From Gracilaria caudata (taxonomy: Eukaryota > Rhodophyta > Florideophyceae > Gracilariales > Gracilariaceae): a stretch of 31,947 nucleotides of DNA. The position numbers were made by a program, and so were the translations under genes. The notes beneath the pieces were generated by a model. The model was not told the origin of the DNA. It did not search any database and saw only the letters and a program-made list of their open reading frames with translations. The stretch is from NCBI GenBank assembly GCA_030374735.1, contig JASCIV010000210.1:1-31947 (forward strand), written 5' to 3'. This document shows positions 1-9,442 of the stretch, in pieces. Every line of letters starts with the position of its first letter. Positions within the stretch are counted from its first letter, which is position 1.

Positions 1-430
1 CCCTCTACGCGCACCAGCCTATTAGCCTGAAATTATGTTCTAGTGTCAAAAATTACTGTACAGCTTGCGGATCAAAATCGATTGGTCAATAAAAAGTGTG
101 CCAAATTACACCCGTGTTCCAAAATGATCCGATGAGAAGGGTAGGCTTACGTGCTCATAAAAAGAAGAATAATAATAATACTCGGAAATGTAATACAGCA
201 CAACCACATAAATGAGAACAAATGTAAAGTAACACTTTTATTGCATTGACAGAGAACTAAACGAGCCAATCTATTGTACATCTGAATTGTTACCAACAGG
301 GTAGCTAATGAGTCTTCCCGTTCGAAAAATATCTCACTAAACTGCTGTAATCCAACTGAATTTCAAAGAAAGTCACAGTCATAGCGACTTGGTATGTGAG
401 AATTTCAGAAAGAACCCCAAGGACGCTACC
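1..430. other. Left-edge intergenic DNA
   Basis: No supported gene. The stretch is AT-rich and holds a short AAT microsatellite near 169-180. It is the 3' flank of the minus-strand CAP-like gene that ends at 431. Confidence 0.5.
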
Positions 431-1409
431 CTATTTTTCTTTGTAATTAAAAGGTCGCGAGTTGAACAGAAAAACCATAATAATGCTGCGATCTTGGTTG
501 TAAGTTCTCGCAGAGAATCCGACATAGCTAAGCATTTCCAGGGGAAGATGAGCCATCCCAGACTGGCAGAGATCTTCGAAAACTATTTCCGGATATTGCC
601 AATTGTCCGCATCATTACAATCTAATTGGATGGACACCGGATTAAATTCGCTTCCTTCAATATCGACGTCATTTTGAACGATATCCCGACAATAATGTGC
701 TGAAATTCGAGCAAGGTCGTCATCCCACGTGAGCTCCTTGAGTTCATTTTGCTTTCGTAAAGAGTTCCACAATTTGAAAACCTTGTTCGCAAGGTTTCTC
801 GAGGAGATCTCAGAACTTGTGGTCGCAGAGCTGAAATTCCTGCTCAGTCTTCTGCGCTTTCTTGAAGGGCATGGACTTGCTAATTCTTTTCGCTGTTCAG
901 GGCTTCTAACACCTGCAATACGACGTCGTTTGGTATGATTCCTTACCTGTTTGCCTTCGACTTCGTGTGTCATTCTTGCTATGATTTGTGACACAATCAC
1001 TTGGGAATTTGTCTCACAAATTGACACGGCAGTGAAGTCTCCCTCGGAAATAAGAACACGTGATCTTTCTTTTTCACGAACCCAAATGTCGATCAGACAT
1101 GCAATTGAATTGCATTCAGATGTTTCGAAAACTCTACAAAGAAGATATATGTTAGAATTGGTCACAGTTTTCGCTCCTTGTTGGGCAAAGTGAAACTTAC
1201 CCGTTGATAACGGTGAACATGTGTTCCTCTGTCTTGAAATTATATATGGCCTTTGATTTACCCGTTTTCATGATCTGCTTTGTTTCGTTCCTGGCCAAGG
1301 CATAAAGACGTTTCAGCCAATTTAGGGAGGTAACACCATTTGAAAGACGCAGTTTGTTCACGCTTCTAAGAAGGACATCTTCCTCTCTGCGAGGATGACG
1401 AGAAGACAT
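431..1409 (-). CDS. Tandem CAP-like domain protein A
   Basis: Two-exon gene: 1409-1201 and 1133-431, intron 1134-1200 (67 nt, GTAAGT donor, TTCTAAC branch, TTTGTAG acceptor). It encodes 303 residues. Residues 12-122 read as a CAP (SCP/PR-1/YkwD) fold: an N-terminal helix with the pattern VNKLRLSNGVTSLNW, then IDIWVREKERSRVL and a closing strand pair with SQVIVSQII. Residues 183-298 look like a second copy: LWNSLRKQNELKELTWDDDL, then YVGFSART and a hydrophobic strand. A basic linker at about 134-168 contains KRRR and RKRRRL, which resemble nuclear localisation signals. No signal peptide is visible, whereas most CAP proteins are secreted. Many CAP cavity residues appear to be lost, so a binding or scaffold role is more likely than a canonical one. 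The paralogue at 2166-3264 faces the opposite way and has an intron at the same place and phase. The CAP assignment is by eye. Confidence 0.65.
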
Positions 1410-2165
1410 TATCTTTAAATATTCACGAAAATTCTGATCTCAAAGGGTATGCTGAGGTTTTGCTTATCACTCAGAAGGAACCTCGATACGTAAACAACAA
1501 CGCAAAGACTCTTTCAAGCTGTTGGTAATTGGTTCGTTCGTATCTCCTCATCATCATGGGATCTTATATTCTTTGTCTGGAGGGTCTCATCAGTTCAAAA
1601 CCTACCTTTTTTAGCGAACAAACCCAAAACGGAAATGAAGTTAAACCAAATGAGGACGATGCTGGTTGTTTTATCCATCTCTTTGCCAAGAAGAATGCTG
1701 TGACGACCGCCTGCGTTCTACGAACCATACATTTGGGATTGTTCCTTATGTCGTTCTGAAGCACATGGTGCTAATTCTGAAAGAATTCCCGATTCAGGAC
1801 GCTCATTAGGAAGATGGCTTTAAGGTTGTGACGGAAGAGCATTTTTTCAGAAAATATCATAAGTTCAGTCAAATTCTGTTTACAAAAATAGATTGTGTAG
1901 TTTGACCCAAATGTGATCATAACCAATGAAGAACGGGTGCCACTGGGCGAATATCGGTTTTGAGACCCGTCATGCTCGATGGTTTGTAGCTGTGAATGGT
2001 TGCGCTTTGTTTCCCAAGAAGGTTCAAAGACAAATATGTCAAGTTTGTCCAAACTGGACCTTCAATGCAAACAAAGTTGAGGTCGAAAGCTCAGATATAA
2101 AACACCACCTCTCGTGACGAGCTTCACATTGAGAACACCAAAGTTGTCCTTCGATATACCTCTGC
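1410..2165. promoter_or_regulatory. Shared intergenic region between the CAP-like paralogues
   Basis: This 756-bp stretch separates the two divergent starts and probably holds both promoters. Several open frames of 60-90 codons occur on both strands, but none shows a recognisable domain or splice continuity. I treat them as chance. An undetected 5' exon of the plus-strand gene could lie here. Confidence 0.35.
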
Positions 2166-3264
2166 ATGAAACCAATTTTTCTGTTGAAAGGCATTATTAG
2201 ACTTGTAGATTCTTCATTAAGAGTATCATGTTGTGGATTTGCCGACGAAAGATGTACCTATCATCGCAGTCAGCTGGAAAGTTATGTCTTTGGAAGCGTA
2301 AATAACTTCAGGGTTTCACAGAGTGCTAGCGCTTTAGAGTGGAAGAAGATGCCTTACAGAGTAGCAGTAGAAGAAAACGATCACATTATGCGGACAGGTC
2401 AATCTAAGTACGGAAGTGGTTTTGAGACTCCAAAGTATTCCGTTTTCATCATTCAAGAGTAAGTTACTATTCCTCTCTTCAAGTTCTGCACGCACGTACA
2501 TAACCAAAGTGCTAACCTTAAGGCTTTTCTTATGTAGTGTCTTCAAAAAATGTATGGTGGAATCTGCAGTTCATCTGTCCAAGTTATGGTTTGGCGACAA
2601 GCATCGAGCAAATTTGCTTCTCTCTCAAGGTAAGTTTTCTGCAGTTTCTCTCCAAGAGTCTAAAACGGGTTTCATCCTTACTCAGGTGATAGTAGAGAAA
2701 AAAAGTGAAGGCTCCAGAACAAACCAAAGTCCGAACCTCGGTCGAGAAGCGCCTTTGCAAGAGGCTGGAAGCAGTCAGGTCCATACACAGAATGAAAACT
2801 TGAAGAAGTCTGGCGACCTTCCAAAGGACGTGAGTAGCAGATTGGGGGCTGGTCTCACTCCGGGCACAGAAGAGGACGTTCAAGAATCGTTGAACCGAAT
2901 GGCAAAAGGACTATTTTGCAGAATGGCTGTGCTCCAGCGACGAATTAGTGGCAAGATGTTGGTTCTTGATCCTCATCTGAAGCGAATTTCAAGTAGCTAT
3001 TGCAGAGAAGTAATCGAATTTGGTAACGCAATTGAAGATGAGAAGTATTATCCTTTGTTTCTTCAGGTTAGTTTGGCCGAGGAGAGCGTCAGTCAGTATG
3101 TCAGTAAGTATGCCAAGTTGTTTTTCGCCCAAGTTCGCCGGTCAAGGGAGGCTCGCCGCAGATTGAATAAGTTCCCGCACGTAGGGCTTTCAGCCATGGT
3201 TGACAAAGAGCGCATATTGCTCTTAATCCTATTTAGTGCCCGACCGTTCAATATCAAGAATTAA
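2166..3264 (+). CDS. Tandem CAP-like domain protein B
   Basis: Two exons: 2166-2458 and 2538-3264. The intron 2459-2537 (79 nt) has a GTAAGT donor, GCTAAC branch and TATGTAG acceptor. It encodes 339 residues from the first ATG. The first CAP-like copy spans the intron: SVNNFRVSQSASALEW pairs with SVNKLRLSNGVTSLNW of protein A, and LWFGDKHRANLLLSQGKFSA is the best CAP signature here because it keeps the HRANLL core. A polar linker with many Ser, Gln and Lys follows. The second copy starts near ESLNRMAKG and ends SARPFNIKN, matching NSRPFNYKEK of protein A. The first 45 or so residues have no counterpart in A, so the start is provisional; an upstream exon or a later start is possible. The gene lies head to head with A, which suggests an inverted local duplication. 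Confidence 0.6.
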
Positions 3265-3484
3265 GCAGCAGGGAGATCCTGATTTCCTTCATGCATTGAA
3301 ACTGAGCGGGAGATTCTTTACGACAGTAGTGACTTGTAATTGTATACATAAAACTAAACAATAAAAACTATCACTGACATGAGCTGCATAAATAACCCGC
3401 GGCACTTGGACGCGGGCGCACTCTGCGCGACTAGTTTTTGTGGTTTGGGATTCTAGAATGGCTTACATCTCTATTGATACATGC
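3265..3484. other. Gap between two converging gene ends
   Basis: The 3' flank of CAP-like gene B and of the MYB relic. An AATAAA-like stretch (acaataaaaact) near 3357-3368 could serve polyadenylation of gene B. Nothing else is seen. Confidence 0.3.
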
Positions 3485-3799
3485 CTACGCCGATACCATC
3501 GAGCGCAGACTAGATTTGATCAATTGATCATGGAGAGGATTTAGTCGTGTACGCTTCTTTTCTTCCGGATGCATCTTCTGTCGTTTAATGAACTTCTGAG
3601 CGTATGACTGGACCAGTGCTGCAGGCTGTGGTATCTATCCATTTCCATCGATATGCGCCTCCATCTTCTTCCATACTTCTCCAACCCTAGCAAGAACCTG
3701 CAGTGATCATCCCTAAGTCCACGTTGTATTCCTTCGGCGAAAGTTAGGACGCTTGACCGAAACGACTGCGAACTCGTCCAATGAGTGCCCCCAAAGCAC
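3485..3799 (-). pseudogene. Frameshifted single-repeat MYB (SHAQKYF class) gene
   Basis: Read on the minus strand, this holds the parts of an R1-type MYB domain in order but in two frames. A basic lead ending RRNTTWT is in one frame. The core RDDHCRFLLGLEKYG, then WRRIS, is in the next frame. VQSYAQKFIKRQK, then EEKKRTRL, returns to the first frame and runs to a TAG at 3485-3487. SYAQKF replaces the usual SHAQKYF hallmark. The shifts lie near 3715 and 3632-3640 and cancel each other, but the first frame has stops (TAG at 3713-3715 and 3635-3637) between them. One-base shifts cannot be introns. This is either a decayed MYB transcription-factor gene or a pair of assembly indels. The 5' end is not found: a stop lies just upstream at 3800-3802, possibly inside an intron. 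Confidence 0.65.
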
Positions 3800-4868
3800 T
3801 TAACACTATTGTTTGCTTCACTTCGCAAGGTGCGATTAAGACAGCACCAAGACCAGCAAAGGCACGTCGCTGTCAAGCTCTCCGCTGCACGAATTTTGGT
3901 TTGTTACCCGTACGCACGTTCCCGTGGAGATGACACGAACTATGTCACTCTCCAGCGACAAGCGGGAGAGGTTTTCTCTGTTGGAGTGCCAAAAACAATG
4001 GAGCACCGTATTCATCGTAGATGAGATGTTCCATGACGATGATGTGTTTAAACATGGCTTTCAGATTAAACAAAATGCTTCTGGTTTTCTCAAGGTCGTT
4101 TTCCGTTCGCGGCATAGAGTGGTGCACGCGTTCTAACTCCATGCCCCTTGCGTGAACTCACACAAACCAGCGTGAACGCCAGCGTGAATATCACCCCGTT
4201 CACGCATCGGGCCTGCGTGTACATCAGGCCTGCGTGCACGCAGGCCTGAGGACGTACTGCTGTTGTCAAACACCTATAGATATAAGTTGATACCCCACGC
4301 CTGCGACGCACATCAAATCAGTGGAAGCAAGTCACCACAAGACTGCCGCGCTGGAACACGCATAATCCTCAGTGTGGTTCACTGGATGGCGCACACAATA
4401 TGCTGTCCTGTCCAAATTTCTGTTCTTGCCCTTAACCGCACTGTACCCCAAAATCAAGATCCACGCGACACAAATTCTGCTGTGCTCCACCGGGTGGATG
4501 GTGCAGAAGTAGTGATACGAAAACTTCGGGCACAAATTGAACGGTGACCTACGTGAACCGCAACACCAGGCTGATCTCTGCCTCGCGCTCTACAAATGCA
4601 GCAACTACATAAAAGGAACCGGATTGAAAGTGTTTCTGCATTTTTCAAACACATCCGCAAGAAACTACAGCTGCTTTGAAGAGTGTACGACATTGAAGTT
4701 GGTCTGCTTCGTTTCTCTTCGAGTTCGAGAGAAGCTCTAATCGCAAACCTCAAATCCAACTGAAAACCGAAGTTTGAAAGTCAAACTTGACCCACAAATT
4801 CAAGGGAAGGAGTTCACGTAAGGTAGAGTTGTCCGAGGCGAATTCTGCTTGGGACAGCGGGCTTTGAT
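3800..4868. other. Gene-poor stretch with repeat cluster
   Basis: No gene is supported. Overlapping short ORFs on both strands lack domains. Parts of 3840-4140 on the minus strand could be upstream exons of the MYB relic, but I could not join them. The stretch contains a cluster of CGTGAA/TTCACG words around 4150-4205 and the palindrome listed separately. Confidence 0.4.
4224..4249. repeat. 26-bp perfect palindrome
   Basis: A perfect inverted repeat without spacer, centred between 4236 and 4237 on GTGCAC. Each half-site is TCAGGCCTGCGTG. A partial copy (GGGCCTGCGTGTAC) lies just upstream at 4209-4222. It could be a dimeric protein site or a cruciform-forming element. No function can be read from sequence alone. 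Confidence 0.75.
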
Positions 4869-5450
4869 ATGGCACACCGTAGCGCTAAAACTGGAACCAT
4901 CTCTAAGTGTATTTCACAATCTCGGCAGCCAGAGAAATCAGGACAGTTAAAGCACTACCCAACCACCATCCCATCTACTTCCTCACCGCGGATATCGGCA
5001 TCCAAGAAAGTTACGGCCTCGCTTGGCCAATCTTCGCAAACAAAACGAACCAAACCCTCGCCAGCGAAAAATGAGATGACCTGCTCGGGCAAACTAAAAG
5101 GATCGTCGCATGCAGATCACTGGAAGCTGGTCGAAGCATATCGGAAATCTGTTTCACATTCGAAGAATCGGACAAAGGGGGCTACTATTGAGGACAGCGA
5201 TATGGCACAACAAGTGACCATTCCGAAAAGCAGAACTACAATACTGCTTCTGCAGGCACCTAAATCTTCTTGTAGCACGAAGAGCTCGTTGTCGCAACTG
5301 GAGTATGAAGTATGTCCACAATGTTCACATTGCTTCATACCCGGGACGGAGAGTATTACAGATTCTGAACCAGCCATGCTTAGGGTAAACGTGGATACAA
5401 GCCGTTCTAGGAAAGCCAAGATGGTTTTCGAAGTCAATTTTGCTAAGTGA
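4869..5450 (+). CDS. Hypothetical small basic protein with Cys motif
   Basis: Single-exon ORF of 193 residues from the first ATG. I do not recognise it. The first 150 residues are Ser/Thr/Lys-rich and probably disordered (SQSRQPEKSGQ, SSQTKRTKPSPAK). Near residue 160 it carries VCPQCSHCFIPGTE, a CxxCxxC cluster that could bind a metal or a disulfide partner. It then ends with a basic and hydrophobic tail (RSRKAKMVFEVNFAK). No signal peptide or membrane helix is visible. The ORF is long for this composition and its start context is ordinary. A downstream exon is possible, because a Cys motif this close to the end would usually have a partner. Confidence 0.45.
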   Translation: MAHRSAKTGTISKCISQSRQPEKSGQLKHYPTTIPSTSSPRISASKKVTASLGQSSQTKRTKPSPAKNEMTCSGKLKGSSHADHWKLVEAYRKSVSHSKNRTKGATIEDSDMAQQVTIPKSRTTILLLQAPKSSCSTKSSLSQLEYEVCPQCSHCFIPGTESITDSEPAMLRVNVDTSRSRKAKMVFEVNFAK

Positions 5451-5721
5451 TAGAGGGCACATTCATATCCGAAGGTAAGAACAACGGTGTTTCTTGATGA
5501 ACGCTTTGGGAGTTAAACCAATAAGATAATGCCAACGGATATTGTTTGAGGCGTGTCGAAGCCTACGGAGCGCTGCCAAAGTGCGGTTCTACTCCGGGAG
5601 CACTCGTAGCTGTTGAGAATGTGTAGTTCAGCATATAGCTCATGACTGAGCTATTCTGCTCGGAGGGTATTCGCCGTTGCTTCCTAACGCTGAAAAGTAA
5701 AGAAAAGCTTTCTTTGTGAGT

Positions 5722-6451
5722 TCAAGAGTATCCGTCTTCTGTGGCAAGGTCTCGATAGATTACCAGGGCTTGTTCCAAAAGACGTTGCCGAAATTCCCGT
5801 ACCTCTTCAACAATAGGTAGAATAAGCTGTTCGTTTTCAGCGGCTTTCTTCAGTCTATCGCGCATTCTGGCAATTTCTTTGGGATCGGAAAGCCAAGAAC
5901 ATGGGTCAGAAGCCATGGGCTTCGAAGTAGACTCTACAAGATTGTGGGCCTCCAGCCTTCTGTTGGCAAGATCAAGCTGGCTCTTCAGATCAGCTTTGCG
6001 GGCTTCAAGCGAAGCTTTCTCTTCCTGCAAGATGGAAAAGATCTTTCGACGTGTTGCAGACGTTGTGTTATAGAACCCATCTTCAGCGGCGATGAGGTGC
6101 TCAATTGTCTCTGTGAGTGATTCTGGTATTTCCGCGATACTATTCTGTTTGCTTTCAGAGGCGTTGCGGCTCATCTGGAATTCAGTGACCTTCCTTTCGC
6201 ACTTCAGGATGTACTGGCCGCGATACTGGTTTATGGAATCGATATGCCACATCGACGAGGCTGCAATGACAAGCAGAGACTGTCGGCCCGAGAGAGTGTT
6301 GGGTTTCTTGGTGAGGGAGCGTTGAACGCTCTGCGATAAGTAGTTGAACTATTGCACCCGTTAAAGAGTTAGAGAGACTGTCCTACCAAGGGTAGAAGCG
6401 GGGTGAACGACTAGATGCAATCCGTGGGTTGGCCAAAGCCCGAAAGCTCAT
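5722..6451 (-). CDS. Hypothetical coiled-coil protein, possibly organelle-targeted
   Basis: The main exon is open on the minus strand from 6348 to a stop at 5722. I infer a first exon 6451-6387 joined to 6328-5722 by a 58-nt intron (donor GTAGGA, acceptor GCAGAG), giving 223 residues. The first exon starts MSFRALANPRIASSRSPRF, which has the Arg/Ser/Ala bias of a mitochondrial or plastid presequence. The frame continues VQRSLTKKPNTLSGRQSLL without a stop. Later parts are helical and charged: EEKASLEARKADLKSQLDL and KEIARMRDRLKKAAENEQL are likely coiled coils. I do not recognise the family. The gene is head to head with mitochondrial uS7, with 192 bp between the start codons, so a shared promoter and an organellar role are reasonable guesses. 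The splice junction is less certain than the exon. Without it the first ATG would be at 6252. Confidence 0.5.
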
Positions 6452-6643
6452 CCTGTCGTCGAAACTTGCTCCCGTAATAAAATCTATTTTCAAAGAAGCC
6501 TTGTTCCCTGTGCTTATATCCACAGGGGCTCCCTATAGTACGAGCACATTACTCAAATCTCATAGCAGTCGTCCACCGGCCCTCCGAAGGTCTCCTTGTA
6601 ACGATCCCTTTCGCGCGGAAGAGCTTCAACCGCAGAACGAAAC
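6452..6643. promoter_or_regulatory. Bidirectional promoter region of the uS7 pair
   Basis: A 192-bp gap between two divergent start codons. The frame upstream of the uS7 ATG is open for 14 codons and would read RSLSRGRASTAERN, which resembles an organelle presequence. A missed first exon of uS7 may therefore splice into it. No TATA box is obvious. Confidence 0.3.
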
Positions 6644-7143
6644 ATGTCGCTCCATCTTTCCGATCCAATCGTACACAAGCTCGTGCGGGTCATCATGAAA
6701 GACGGTAAGAAGCACGCCGCATTACGAATTGTGGATGACGCGTTCCATATCCTTCGCACACAACACAATGTCAGTTCTCCGGTTGATCTCTTGCATCGAG
6801 CTGTCGTCAATGCAGGTCCCGTTGTAGAGACAAAACGTTACAAAGCTGGCGGAAGAGCTCTACAAGTCCCGATTCCATGCCGTCCAAAGCGTTCGCAGAG
6901 TCTTGCAATGCGTTTCATAAGGTAAGTCGTTTTTGCGTTTTTCGTCTTACATCTCAGCGATGCTGACAAAATGCCTTCTTCCCCAGAGACGCGTTTCGAG
7001 AAAGAAAAGAACATGGAGGTGGACTCAAACTCGCAAGCGAACTTGCTGCTCTTGACAAGAAAGAAGGGGGTGCCTTTGCTCGCAGGGAAGAATTGCACAA
7101 GAGAGCAGAGGCTAATCGCGCCTTTGCACATTTTATGAAGTAG
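6644..7143 (+). CDS. Mitochondrial small-subunit ribosomal protein uS7m
   Basis: Exons 6644-6921 and 6987-7143, intron 6922-6986 (65 nt, donor GTAAGT, acceptor TTCCCCAG), 144 residues. The family core is clear: LVRVIMKDGKKHAALRIV, then PVVETKRYKAGGRALQVPIP, then RPKRSQSLAMRFIRDAFRER. The C-terminus HKRAEANRAFAHFMK matches the bacterial HRMAEANKAFAHYRW pattern. uS7 organises the 3' major domain of small-subunit rRNA near the decoding site. The bacterial type of sequence in a spliced nuclear gene points to the mitochondrial ribosome, since red-algal plastids encode their own rps7. The protein starts right at the folded domain, so the targeting peptide is missing from this model and may be in an unrecognised upstream exon. 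A plastid role is possible but less likely. Confidence 0.85.
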
Positions 7144-7217
7144 TCGTTTATCATCGTGACCAGATGTACAACTCCCGTGATTGCAGTTATCATTGTTGAG
7201 CGATTATCACTGGAAAT

Positions 7218-7502
7218 CTAGAGGGGCGGCATTTTTGGGGGGGCACGTGGCGTTGACCCGCCTTTGTATTCCTGCACTACTGTGACGACCATGGCTGACG
7301 ACATTCGCGATTGAACCGCAGCACATTTCTGGCTTTGCAAATACTCAGGGTGTATTTCTCTTTCACTAGGTGGAGGATAAAGCCCAGCCGACATGTCTAG
7401 AAGAACTTTGTGTTGCCTTGTTCTGATGAGACGAATTGACTGAACAAGTTCGTTGAAGTGGGTTTTGTCACGCAGGGACTGGCGATGGTTCTTCGTATGC
7501 AT
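7218..7502 (-). CDS. Hypothetical 94-residue protein
   Basis: Single ORF with an ATG at 7500-7502, tail to tail with uS7m (74-bp gap). Not recognised. The first 75 residues look coding: a helical segment THFNELVQSIRLIRTRQHK, then SAGLYPPPSEREIHPEYLQ, then another helix. The last 15 residues are Gly/Pro-rich and may be read-through past a missed splice site. It could be a small subunit of a complex, but nothing in the sequence says which. Confidence 0.4.
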   Translation of the reverse strand: MHTKNHRQSLRDKTHFNELVQSIRLIRTRQHKVLLDMSAGLYPPPSEREIHPEYLQSQKCAAVQSRMSSAMVVTVVQEYKGGSTPRAPPKMPPL

Positions 7503-7725
7503 CGCGGGAAATGATAACCGTATGTCACACGTAAGGCGTCTTGATCCGATGAGCCGTCATGTAACTACACTGTGAAAAACGCACACAGCACGAACTGGGT
7601 CTTACTCTGGACGCCATGTTCTGGTGCCCAGCTTGTCTGGGCTGCTGCAATGAATCTGTGAAGTTCATTCTCAGATTTCCCTCTCTCCTTAGCCTTCCGT
7701 CTCGTGATGATGATTCACTACCAAG

Positions 7726-8211
7726 TCACCAGTTCAGTATGTTTACAGAAACTTGTTCTTCGAAGCGGTCATTACTGCCCCGCTTGTGCCTCCTAACGAG
7801 GTGCACGTTAATGTTCTTGCCGGCGTTCTGTCTACTCCGTTCTGCGTCAGTGTGCATCTCTCGTTCTGATTCCTGAGGTTCTTGACAATCCGTGCTTCTC
7901 CTACGCCTACGAGCCACGACTTGCGAATCACTCGAAGAATCCCGTTCTTGACTTCTGCGACTATCTCTCTGCCGCCTTCGATTATTGAGCTCAGGATTCA
8001 CGATTCGAACAGGTCGACGTTGCAAGTCTTGTATGCGGCGAGACAGGCTGTCTTGTTGACGTCTTCTTCGAAGGCGGCGACGCCTTCTTATCCTTCTCCA
8101 AGCTGGACAACAAGTTGGTGGTTCTCGATCGCTTTCCGATCTGCGTGGGTGCCGCCTGCGAACAAAGCCACCATGTCCTTCTGGCCCTCTTCTGGCTGCT
8201 CTATCCGACAT
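7726..8211 (-). CDS. Possible Arg/Ser-rich protein
   Basis: The first ATG gives 161 residues. More than a quarter are arginine, with runs such as RRIRRRRRLRRRRQQ and RS/SR-like stretches (RRSQERDSSSDSQ). If real it would resemble a splicing-factor RS tail without an RNA-binding domain. However, the same strand is also open in another frame: 8088-8291 there reads DMVALFAGGTHADRKAIENH, which looks at least as protein-like, and after one TAA it continues EGVAAFEEDVNKTACLAAYK. Both cannot be ordinary coding sequence. The Arg-rich frame may be a shadow of a broken or spliced gene in the second frame. Confidence 0.25.
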   Translation of the reverse strand: MSDRAARRGPEGHGGFVRRRHPRRSESDREPPTCCPAWRRIRRRRRLRRRRQQDSLSRRIQDLQRRPVRIVNPELNNRRRQRDSRRSQERDSSSDSQVVARRRRRSTDCQEPQESEREMHTDAERSRQNAGKNINVHLVRRHKRGSNDRFEEQVSVNILNW

Positions 8212-8300
8212 CGATGAAGCACGTTTGTTAGATAAGTGTTCCCTATGCTTGTAAGCGTCCAATACTTCAGTTCATTCGCAAATTGACACATGAGTGTCAC

Positions 8301-9442
8301 AGAATCGTGTCAAGCGCGACTTGGTTTTGTCTCTAGACATTGACTTCGAAATGAAGGACGGAGCACTTGTGTGTTCTCAAATTTGGGGTACAGTTTTGCA
8401 TTATAGGAAACCGATACGTTTTGCCCAGGAGAAACTACACTTCAGCTCTTTGGAAGATATTTTACGAGCCTTAATCTTCGTGATGTTCAGATTGTACACA
8501 AGTGTGAAAAGTCACGTTCCGGTAGTGCTTCACGACAACGCCGCGGCGTAGGTCATTCGATTGTAGCAGGTAGAGATAGTGCACCCCTGTAGATGAACCT
8601 CTGGTCCCGCGAAACATGATTCTTTGCCATGACGTGAATCTCCAAGATGACGTAGCAAACCCCATCCTGCTTTTCGGTTTCGAGCCCCCCTTATGATCGT
8701 TGACCTGCATGTCAGCCACGCTGCCCCTTTAAAGCAGTGCTTACGATACGAAGGTACTTACTATCTCATAACTGGCGCAATTGAGTATCCACTGCACGGG
8801 ACTTCTCACCGCTGTTTGCCAATCAGTCTGGCCTGTTTCCTTTGCAGGGAGTTGCACTGGCACACAGTACAGCAGTAAACCTTTGTTGTCCATTTCGACC
8901 ATTTGAGAAGTTTACAACATAACGTCCTCGCTCTTGACACTCTCGGCCCTCTCCCTGTAATCCCTGGAGCCTTGACGCATGATTATGATTTTGTTTAGAA
9001 TTCCCGCAATATATCTGTAAAAAGGTTTACATCATCTCACTTGGTAGTGAGAAGATGGGCAGAAGGTGAAAGCGCTTTGGGAATATGTCACGTGTTAGAG
9101 GCTTTCTGCATTTCTTTAAATACGTATCTTCATGTTCGCTACAAGAGCAAAGAAACTCTGGCCTTGATGTTGTCGTATGGTTTGCTCACGAGACTACAAG
9201 CTGTAATAAAACATGTCAGTGAGCCCACAAAAAGGAGGCTTCAGTTGGAGCATAGTTACAACGATATATAGGAAATTATACGTTCTAAGTGGGACTATTC
9301 GCTGTTCTTAACTTGGAGCACACGAGGATTACTATGGTTTGGATCGCCTTCAACTCCTTTCTACTAACTCCCACTTGACGGCCTTAACTTTTGGCACAAG
9401 TTTTCCGCTTTCGTCGAGGCAGGACAACCACGGGTTCTGAAT
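8301..9442. other. Intergenic, no supported gene
   Basis: Scattered ORFs of 60-85 codons on both strands show no domain, no splice continuity and no consistent composition. The last few hundred bases are the likely promoter of the secreted protein starting at 9443. I see no clear repeat here. Confidence 0.45.

Noticed and set aside
1529..2052. Short ORFs between the CAP-like genes, considered as a third CAP copy or transposase relic
   Set aside because: None aligns with the CAP-like patterns, and no terminal repeats flank them.
7990..8020. TTCGAA word resembling a tRNA T-loop
   Set aside because: The flanking bases do not form a T-stem and no acceptor or anticodon arms are present.
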